Shown piece after piece: positions 51,182 to 62,400 of a stretch of 64,000 bases of DNA. The first letter of the stretch is position 1, and every line of letters starts with the position of its first letter. The position numbers and the translations under genes are program-made. The stretch covers positions 62,001-126,000 of the forward strand of contig NC_090118.1 of the NCBI RefSeq assembly GCF_023973825.1. The letters run 5' to 3'. The notes below the pieces were generated by a model, which was given only the letters and a program-made list of their open reading frames with translations, did not search any database and had not been told where the DNA came from. Origin of the DNA: Plasmodium brasilianum (taxonomy: Eukaryota; Apicomplexa; Aconoidasida; Haemosporida; Plasmodiidae).

Positions 51182-53459
51182 TATAGATATATTAATACAT
51201 ACATATGTACACACATGAACGAATATACACCTTAATTATAGAAAAATTTCACAATTTTAAAGCATAAATTGTTGCAGTTATATTAATAAAGACGAACAGT
51301 TAATATATGAAAAGGCGTACAACCAGAATATTGTATTTACAAATGTGGATACTATTTATATTTATATTTATATTAATTTTTTACCCTTGCCAAAAAATAT
51401 ACATATTTCTTTTTCCTTTTATTAAATTTTATTCATATCTTAAATAAAAATAACCAACATATATTTCAAATAAAAAATATTTTGCTTAACTAGAGAAACT
51501 TTTGAGTAACAATTTACATTTCTTTTCAAAACTGTCCATAAAGCAATAAATGTATCTGTACTACTCTTACTACCATTTTAATTTTTTAAATTAAATAATA
51601 GGAAAAAATGTAAGAAACAGACGAATATAATATATACCCCTTTTTTTTTTTTTTTTTTTTAAATAAATTAAAAAGTTTTTCACGTTAACATAAATAAGAA
51701 TAAAATTACACTATATATTTACAATCATAAATATAAATAAATAATAACTGAAGACATGCTGTTTATAATATGTGTGTTTACGAAAATATGCTTAAGATAG
51801 GGATGCATGCAAACAATAAATATACCTATATATGTGAGGGGTGTGTGTAACACCACCTAGATCGTTATGAAGTTCTAAAAAAAAATATATATATAAATGG
51901 AAAAAAAAAGGGTATTTATAATAATTAATATCTGAAAATTACAGTATTAAGTAGCACTTCAATTGCACAAAGTTTTTATTTCCCTTCTTTTTATAATGTA
52001 ATATAGGTCCTTTAACTAACTATTTTATCATTACAAAATGAACGTGCATTTATGTTTGGCGCATTTATCCCTTAATATGTAGTTTAAAAAAAAAAATACT
52101 TTCCAAAATAAAAATGATTATATTGGACTTAATTCTTTATATGTTCTAACTGTAGGGGTAATTAACTAATACGTGCAAATGTATTTTCTTTTTATAAATG
52201 AAGAAATATAAATATCCATACATAAAAAATTATTATAGGTGTGTACCAATTTTTTTTAATTATCGTCTTACCAAGATCTCTAAACGTTCTTACAGTTATT
52301 TTAACGCAAACTATAACCTTTTTTTTTATTTTTTTTATTTTTTTTATTTTTTTTATTTTGTTTTATTTTATTTATTATTATTATTATTATTATTAGAAGT
52401 AGTAGCAGTAATAATACTCGTAATAGTTGTAGTATTTTATTATTTTATGTTTTTTTTTTTTTTCAGATTCTCTCCTTTCACCTTTAATATAGTTTTTTAA
52501 ATGTACATATTAAACCAAGGAAAACTATACTTTTATACAAGGATATGTCTACAATAATTAAAATACATTTGATAAATTCTTCCTCTCCTTTCTTTTATTA
52601 AGCCGAATTTGTTATTATATATTTGTTTAATTATGTAAATTATAAAATAATTTAACACTATATGTGTTCATAATTGTGTTTATTTATCCTTCCGATTATG
52701 TTCATGTGCATTATTAATATACGGAAAAATCAAACTAATATATATATATATATAATATATAATTCAACTAGTTACCTTTCATCTTTCACGTATTACCAAT
52801 TATATCATTAAGTTCTTACGCTTAAATTATCTTGACAATTTCAATTTTTTTCATTAAAAATATGTAAATGAGTTACATTTAAAGTAGTTAATAATACTTT
52901 TATTGTGAATTTAGGTTATTAATCTATTTTTCCCGATTTTTATTCATATCGAAAGGGCCCCTTCATTTTATAAATAAATTGTATATATGATATATGTATA
53001 TTATATATAATATGTATGATGTACTTATTTAACTAATTACCTGACTATTCAGCGATCTACTTATTTTTTATATACATTAATTAACAACGGCGTGCAAAAT
53101 TTAACTATGAATGTTACTCGTCCTGTTATTTTTCTATGAATACATAGTTAGACAGCTTTTATTTTTCTTATTTTTCTTTACATATTTTTTTGTATTATAT
53201 TTATTTTTAATTATTTTTATTTTCCTTGTAGAAATTGAGTGTTTATTAAATTCATAACTTTATTTTTACTTCCAACAGTTTTTATTAATTTGTAAAATTA
53301 AGAACTATTGCGCTTTACCTGATATATTCCTCTTTATGCTTCTTCTTGTACTTTTCATTATCTTCTTGTTGCTACTTTGTACAAGTAAAATTGAAAAGTG
53401 AATTTTCATTAGATAATGGGAAAATAAAAAACATTATATCCATTGAGAATTTTCAAAAT
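49519..53459. other. AT-rich intergenic spacer
   Basis: About 3.9 kb between divergent genes. It contains ATTTATTC/ATTTATTT tetranucleotide-type repeats (49741-49806), (TA)n near 51145-51185, a T run near 51641-51660, and T-tract/TTA repeats at 52320-52395. No supported gene. The last ~125 bp may hold the true 5' exon of the next gene: an ATG at 53336 starts MLLLVLFIIFLLLLC. Confidence 0.5.
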
Positions 53460-56400
53460 ATGAAAAAATTAAATTCAAATAAAAGGATTATTTCTTTGAA
53501 TTATAAAAGTAGGTTGGTAAAGAAAAAATATATCAAAGGTAAATATGACAAAAACAAAAAGAAGAAAAAGCAAAAAAGATATATTCTTACCAAAAATAAC
53601 CACAAGGATATTAATACATATCACATCATTTCGAAAAATAAGAAGACTAATTTAAATGAAAAAGAAGTGAAATATATTTTTGTTAATAATCATAAACTTT
53701 TTCAAAACAATAACTATGACATAAGATGTGTGCATCAAAACAAATGTACTAATCCTTCTTTTCAAGTAACACACTCAAAAAAAAGGGATTTCGGATTAAT
53801 TCGGGAAGTAAGCAGTGAATATTTAACTAGAAAAAATTTTAAAAATATATTTTATAGTAAATCAAATGTCGTTAGATATTCTCCAGAAGATGGAAAATTC
53901 TTAATAGTTGATGGTGGAAATAAAAACTCTTCTACAAGAAGCTGCAGCAACTGTTCTCATAAAATATATAAAAACGAATTAGCCTCTACTCCTATACATG
54001 AGTCAAAAAACACCCAAAACAGTTTTAACAGAGATTATAGAAGAATTATAGAGGCTACTAATAAGAGGAAGATATGCCATATTCTTCTTTTAGATTCATT
54101 TCATAAGAATATCAACAAACGGGATAAAACTTGTATACAAAGTAACAAAAAATATTCGAAAATTTTTAAAAATTCGCAAAATTTACAAAAAAAAATGATC
54201 TATGTTCCACCCCAAAAAAAAAGAAAGATAAGCATAAATAATAATGAGAAGGTATCCAAAAATTTGAAAACAATTAATAAAGATAAACTTATCAAATATA
54301 AATATATAAATAAATCAGAAAAGGACAGCAAAAATGAGATGTATGTTCAAAACAAAACAAAAAAAACACGCACACATAAATCAAAAAAATGTAACAAGAA
54401 ATATAACAACAAAATAAAAAATATGATAATTCAAAATAATTTAAATAAAATTATACTACACTCTAATAAGTGTCAAGAATCAAAGTTTGACAATCCAAAT
54501 ATTAACTACATCTCACATGACCAAAAGAACTACATAAAAAAGACCCTATATCAAAAGAACTTTATGATTAATGATACTGTTCTTAATGACGAAGATGCCA
54601 ATAATGATTATAGTCATACGCCTGCGAATGATAACGTATTCAAAAATGAAATCACACCTAATAAAATGGAATTTGATAATGGTAACAGTAATAGTAGCAG
54701 TAGCAGTAACAGTGGCAGTAACAGTAGCAGTAACAGTAACAGTGGCAGTAACAGTAGCAGTAACAGTAGCAGTAACAGTAGTAGTAATAAGATCCATAAA
54801 CAAAATATAAAAAGGGAGAAAAGAGAATATGATGCATATAATAATAACAGTTCCTTAATAAATAAAATAATAGATGACGCAACTATTCTAAATGACATAA
54901 CACCCTCAAAGAGTCCTGTTCATATGGAAAATTTCTCTCATTCAAATTATGATTCATACAATCACTTATACGTTCCAGAATGCACTATAAATGGAAAAAG
55001 CAGCATAAAAATAAAGAATAATATAGAAAAAGAGAAATGCATACTGAATGCAAATGGAAAATACACCAAGAATTATAGCACACGAACTAATGAAAGCGGT
55101 AAAAAAAAAAAAGGTAAATATAGCAAAAATAGCAACAACGAAATAGAGCAAATTCCAAGAGAGCGTTTCACTACTCGTCAAACTGCTGCACGTGAAAAAA
55201 GTGAAGAAAAAATAAAAAGTCAGAAATGTTTAACTGAAGAAAAACATTATAGCAGCAAAGGAGATAAACCGAATAATATACCGAAGAATATTCCAAAACC
55301 CAGCGTTGTATATGAAAAAGAAGTTATATATGATGAAAGTGACAAAACACAAGTAATAAAGGTAAATGCGTTGACCAAATCAAATTTATGCTGTCGAAAA
55401 ATCCTTGATAAAACGAATAAAAACAAAGAAAAAAAAGTACATGCTAACAATTTCAATGGAAAACACGTCTGTTCTGTTAAACCAAAAAAATATATAAAAA
55501 GTCCTCTTTCCATAAAATCTACAGCTTTTAAGAATAACAATAATGATATAAACGTAACTAAAGGAAATATCACCTCAACTAAAGAAGTAATCAATTTTAT
55601 AAAATTAAAAAAGGAATATGTACTTCATACTGTTTATCATGATGATTTGACAGAGCACAATTCCAGTAGAAACCGATCCGAAAAGAAAAATACGTACAGG
55701 GAAAATAATTATCCACATAATGTGAAAGGAATATGCAATTCTGAATTTAATTCTAGATCTACTAGCAGTCAAGAAAATGGAAAAACGTATTCTCTTCAGA
55801 TGAAACCAGAAAAAAGTGAAATTCCACAAGTGGAACAATCAATTGATGTCATAAATTTAAAAAGAACGAGCGAATTATGTATATACCCCTCATTTCATTT
55901 AACACAAACACACAAATCTAAGGGAATAATTAAAAATGGAAAAAAAAATTCCAGGAAAATGGATTCGGAAAAACTCCGTTCTTCTAGTCTGCTTAATAAA
56001 TGCGGTGATTCAAATGTTAAACAAGTTTCAAATAAAAATAATGAAAAGGAAAAAATTAAGAAAGCAACGAAAATTAAAAATGTGGAAGAAACAAATAATA
56101 ATTGCACAGTGGTTAGTCAATCTGGGAGAACAAACAAAAATATCAAAATAAACAAAAATAAAGAAGTCAAAACAAAAGGTCTTTTAAGAAAATATAGCAG
56201 CAGAAAAAATGATCAGACAAATAAAACATACAAAAATAATGACCTAAAAAAAAATGTAAATCAAGGAATTAATATCTGTGGAAAGAAAAAAAAAGAGAAC
56301 ATAGTGAAAAAGAAAAACACAAAAAAGCAGTTGAGTGAATCAAACGAATTACACACATATAAAAAGATAAATAAGTATGGGCACAGTCATCATCTTACTA

Positions 56401-59400
56401 AAAAAGGCACTAATACACAATTAAATAAAAATTTGAAAAAATGTAAACAAATACTAAAAGATAACATTTATCACAATATGGAATTTTATAAAAATTTCGA
56501 TATAAAAAGTCAAAATAGTAACAGCATAAAGACAGAATATGTAAGCTCCATATCATCACCTACTAATAATTCAAGTGAAGACTATAATAATACAGATGAT
56601 AAACAACAGAACGATAAAAAGATCCATAGATTCAAAACTTTTAAAAGTCAAGAAAGTTTACTATACGAATTAATAAACAAAAAGGATAATAAAAGTAAAA
56701 TTAAAATATTTCTTGAAAATTCTTGTAAAAGCAAAGACATAGATGATGCAACAAATAAAGAAAAGGTTTCACCTAAGAGTGGTACAATTATATGTGAAGA
56801 AAAAATAGTATTAATAAAAAAGGAAAAGCAAATTTCTGTAAATAACGCAGATATAATATCAAAAACAAAGAATTATATAAATAACGAACATGTAATCAAA
56901 AAAAAAAGAAATTCTATTAATACAGCAGGTGAAATCAAAAAAAACAACTATGTCGGAATGAGTAGCACAAATGAAAAGACCTTTAACTGTAACAAAGAAA
57001 ATTTGTCCAAATTATGTTCATCCCATGTTCCTAATACAATCATGGTGGAGACGAGCATTAACTGTAAGAAAGAGAAACAAATAAATCATATAAGTATTAT
57101 TCCCAAATGGGAAAAAATTAGAAGTCAAGAAAGTTTACTGTACGAATTAATAAACAAAAACGATAACAAAAGTAAAATTAAAAAATTCCTTGATGACTCT
57201 GATAAACATCAAAATGTATATGAAACTAAAGATAAAGAAAAGGTATCTGCACAAAATGCTACAATAAAATGTGAAGAAAAAATAATGTCAATAAAAAAAA
57301 AAATGAGCAATTCTACTAAGCTTAGTAATATAATTAAGAAAGAGAATCATGTTGACCAAAAGGGCACAAATGAAATTACTACATGCATTAAAACAAAATG
57401 CAAGGAGCTAAGTTCGATACACAGAGACAAATGTAGTAAAAAAGAAGATTATAGTATAAATCATAAAAACAAGAATAATCTAAATTTACAAACATATAAA
57501 CAAAAAGTTAAAAGTCAAGAGAGTTTACTATACGAATTAATTAACATAAACAGTAATAGAATCAAAATTCAAAATTTTCTTAAACAATCTAATCAATATG
57601 AAGCTAGTAATAATTTCCAAACTGTTCATGAAAATAAAGTTAATTTAAAAGAAAATGAAAAGAAAAACAAAATTATAAAGGATGTTTCATGCAAAGAGAG
57701 TACTTATGCTAGTAGACTTAGAACAAATAATAATTTTAAAAAAATATGTTTGACCAAAAACTCCTTATGGCATGTACATAATTCAACCAAAGAAGAGATA
57801 AACAATACTAGGGAAAAAAAATTACTACCAAAGGAACAAAAATTTTATAAAATGAAAAAAATATCATATCCAAAGAGTCCACCTCGCACAATTACTAAAA
57901 AATGTAATGATAAAATTGGAAATAAAAATGAAATGTTTAAAGGGAGTGAAAATAAAAAGGGAACTGAAGAGGGAAAAGATAATACAACACTTAATACAAT
58001 AAATAACAAAATTAAAAATGGTATTAAATTAACGACTAATAAAAAAATGGACAAAAAACAAATTGTAAAAAATAGTAATAGGGAGCATAATGAAAAAATA
58101 AGGAATGAACTAAATAATGGTTATACTAAAGAAAATGAGACCAAAAAGAGGTTAATTGCAAGTTCTAAAAAAGACAAAATTATTAGATATAACTACCACA
58201 TCAAATCTAGTAATGACCAAGCAAAAAAAACTACTAACATAAAAGGTTCCATATTGTCAATTAACAAATGCACAAATCTGAAATGGGGAAATGAAAATAA
58301 ACAGAATTTTTGTAGGAACAACAACCTAATTATGAAAAAAGAAAATAAAACAATCAACCAAGCAAAATATTGCACAAATTTTAGAGTTCCCTTAAATCTG
58401 CAGAAAAAAGACAACACAGTATCGACGTTGTTCCACCTAATATACAAAACCCCCTTTGATAACACAAAAAATAAAAATAATTCTAGACATTATCTAAACG
58501 TAACAAAAGCATATGTAGAAAAAATTACGAAAAATAATAATGGTACAAAAAATAAAGAAAGCACAAATATTGCTGGTGATTACAAAATTTATAATAAAAA
58601 TAATAATTATGATCTTGTTGAAAGAGAAATGATAATATATACTGAAGCGAACAAAGCAAAAAGAGACAGTCTTGATATTGATCTGGATAAAAATGTTGAT
58701 GCATTAAAAAATAAGAAAAATATTATCACTCCAAAGTTTAATAGAAAACGTAAAATAAGTGAACTACGAATTGAATCAATAACTAAGAAATTTTATATCA
58801 AAACAATATTTGCAAATTCAATCATGAAATCACAAAAGAATAGTAAAAAAGTCATTAGTATGCACAATCAAATTGCCAATAATGAAGATCTTAAAAATAG
58901 GGACCCGTGTTATGATGAAAAAGAAATGAATAGTAAAAAATGCACAGAACGGATTATTAACACAAATCCTAAATTAAAAAAAAGGTATATTAATATCCTA
59001 GAACATGAAAAACGAAATATGGAAGTTCAAAAACATAACGTATTCTTAAACGAGACAAAGCAAAAGGTTGAAATTCGCATTTGTAATAAGACACACAAAA
59101 TAATAGGCAATTATGTGAACAACCAAATCAGTGAAGCACCATTTATCTCACATGTGCTAAATCAAAATGTAAAAGAAGGAGTACCAAGATGCTTTAGAGA
59201 GGTACAAACAACAAAGACATATGAAGAAATTACTAAAATAAACTTTAGTGGTATATTAAAGGAACTCTTGAAAGAAGAGAAACTAGAAGAGATTGAATCT
59301 TTTTATGAACTAAAAAAAGAAATTCTACCATATAAAGAAAGTAAAATTTTACAAAGAAGAGCAAATAATTATACCATTTCAGCATGTTTAAAAAAAGAAG

Positions 59401-62400
59401 CAATGAAATTAAAAATTGTAAATGAAAAAATAATAGCACGAATTTTAAAAAAGACAACAGTACATGTAAAATATTTCTACTTAAAAGAAACATCTTTGCA
59501 AATTTCTAATAAGGTAATATTTGTAGTAAAAAATGTAAGCAAAGAAATTTGGAAAATAAAAGGACTGAAAAAAATGATAATACGTTTAGGAAAAAAAAAG
59601 ATGAATAGTTTAGAGAGAAGAAAATACCATGTTGCAAATTTGAACTTCTTTAAAAAAGAAAATTGTTGGGAACGAGAAAAATGTTGGCCTAAAGAAATAA
59701 CTAAAGAAAGATTAGCCATAAACTATCTTAATAAAAATAACTCTGAGCGAACGATAATAAAAGAACAGTACATGATGTTACATTTTTGGGGGAAAAAAAT
59801 ATATTTCAAAAATGTACCTATAAAATTTGTGCTTTTAGAATATTTAAAAAAAGAAGTTCCGATGGAAAAGAAAAAGCACAAAAAAAAAAAAAATAAAATA
59901 ATAATGATAATAGTAATTATGATAATAATTAAACGTTTAGACTCCCAAAATTTAAAAAAATCAACGAAACAATTAACTATGATGCGAATAGAGAAGAAAG
60001 AATGCTTAAGCTGGGATATAAAGCAGAAGCTAAGTATCATAAATAAAGTCAAAAAATTGTATTTGAAAGAAAAGAAAAAGCAAATAACTGTACGAAAAAT
60101 TTTAAGTTACACACGCAGTAAAGAAATGGAGCAAAAAGTTGTAATCACAGAAAACATGATATTGTATAACTTAAGTAAAAAGTACATTAAAAAAAATATA
60201 GAGAAAAAGTTAAATAATGAAGAGGGTAAATATATCACAATAATAAAGAACAGTCAAGAACAGAAATTGGGGGAAAGAAATAATGAATTGATTACAACAT
60301 CATATATAAATGATATTAAAAAAGATATTTTTAAGCCTCAACAGATAAAAAAAAAAGATAAGCAAAAAACAGAAAAGGAAAAATTATTACTTAGTAACAC
60401 AGAAAGAGAAATGATAATACCTAAAATTATGATAAAAGAAAATTTGCAAGAAATGAAGAAATACGTAATGATGATAAAATATTTGAAGGGAGAAATTTTT
60501 AAAGTAGGTAAAGGTATTTTTAATGTGCAACCTTTAAACAGAGAACCAGCAATGAGATCCATAAAAGAAGTCCAAGTAGGAACCTCAAAAGAAATTGAAG
60601 TAGGAACCTCAAAAGAAATCGAAGTGGGAACCTCAAAAGAAATCAAAGTGGGAATCTCCAAAGAAATCGAAGTGGGAACCTCAAAAGAAATCAAAGTGGG
60701 AACCTCAAAAGAAATTAAAGTGGGAACCGAAAAAGAAGTACCGAAGGAACGAATAAATGGTGACATAGAAAAAGAAATATTGGCCATAAAATACCTAATA
60801 AAGGAAATTCTGGAAGAAATAAGAAATGAAGTTATAAAAGACTACAAAATAAGAAGACCTAAAAGAACAAAAAAAGAAAAGATACATCATAAGAAAATGA
60901 AGGGATACGTTACTATCCGAGATATTGAAAATGAACACTTAAAATATAAAGAAAAGAAAAATAGACCGAATAAAAACATACAGGATGAAATAAATATAAT
61001 AGAACGAATAAACGAAGGAAAATATCACAAAAGAGAAAAAGAAAAGGAAAAAGAAAAATTGGAAAATAAAAACTTAATAGAAATAAAAGACAAAGATTGG
61101 GCAAAAGAATATATCAACCAAGCCATATTGGTGGAAGATGTGAAATGTGAAAAAGAATTTTTAATTATTTCAGATTTAAGGGAAGAAAACAAGAACACAC
61201 CGAGAGAAGAACTAAGGGAAGATCTTTTGACGGAAGTGTTAACGATAGAAGACGTAAGGGAAAAAACCTTAAACGAAATAGAAGAAGACGAAGAAGAAGC
61301 ATTAACAGAAAAGGCTATGGATGAAATATTAATGATAACATCCTTAAGGGAAAAACACATGAACGAAATAAGAGAAGTATTAGGGGGAGAACTTATAACA
61401 GAAATGTTTACAATAGAAGACATACGTGAAAAAAGTATGAACGAAACAAAAGAGCTGAGGGAAGAACTTATGATCGAAATGCTTACGATAGAAGATGTAC
61501 GTGAAAAAATTATAAACAAAACAGAAGAGGTGAGGGAAGAACTTATGATCGAAATGCTTACGATAGAAGATGTACGTGAAAAAATTATAAACAAAACAGA
61601 AGAGGTGAGGGAAGAACTTATGATCGAAATGCTTACGATAGAAGATGTACGTGAAAAAATTATAAACAAAACAGAAGAGGTGAGGGAAGAACTTATGATC
61701 GAAATGCTTACGATAGAAGATGTACGTGAAAAAATTATAAACAAAACAGAAGAGGTGAGGGAAGAACTTATGATCGAAACGTTTACTATTACAGACTTAA
61801 GGAAAGAAACCCTAATCGAATCAAAAGAAATAATAATGGCAGAGTTCCAAACGGAAATAAAAAAGGAGAAAGAGGGTATCAAAGACTTAAAAAAGGAAAA
61901 GATAAAACAAGAAATTAAAAAATTAATTGAAATGGTCAAAGACTTAAAAGAAGCATATATAAAAGAAATGAAAAGCGATACATTAACTGAAGAAATTGAT
62001 AAAGAAATTATGATGATGAAAAACTTTGAAGAGGAAATTACTTTCGAAATTGAAAAGGAGTTAATGAAAGAAACTGACATGGAAATTATTATGACAGATC
62101 ATGAAAAAGTTGAATCAACTTTTGAACGTGCAAACGGAATTACAATGTTAGAGGATGTAAAGGAAGCATTAACGTTAGAACCTGAAAACGAAATTGCAGT
62201 GCTTGAGGACGTAAAGGAAGCATTAACGCTCGAGAGTGAAAATGAAATAACTATGTCAGAGAACGCAAAACATGATTTCTTCACAGAAATATATAATCAA
62301 GAATTGAGTAAAGAACGGGAAACAGACGATGAGGTGACAGATGAATTAGGAAATGACAGTATCTCAAACGACACAACTAAAAAATTAATTACCACAAACA

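Noticed and set aside
52198..52500. Open frame starting MKKYKYPYIKNYYRCVPIF
   Set aside because: Its second half is a poly-T/TTA microsatellite translated as Phe/Tyr/Leu, and it has no splice or family support.
54546..54898. Overlapping frames on both strands (Thr/Val/Ala, Tyr/Cys and Leu repeats)
   Set aside because: All result from the AGTAGC/AGTAAC microsatellite inside the giant gene.
59880..59935. Possible frameshift in the giant gene: here the plus-one frame reads NNNDNSNYDNN, typical of Plasmodium low complexity, while the main frame gives IIMIIVIMIII
   Set aside because: The alternative frame is closed by TAA on both sides, and the main frame continues coherently before and after.
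61025..62080. A 351-codon minus-strand frame rich in Ser/Ile/Phe
   Set aside because: It is antisense to the 75-bp coding repeats and has no signal, domain or splice context; the plus frame explains it.
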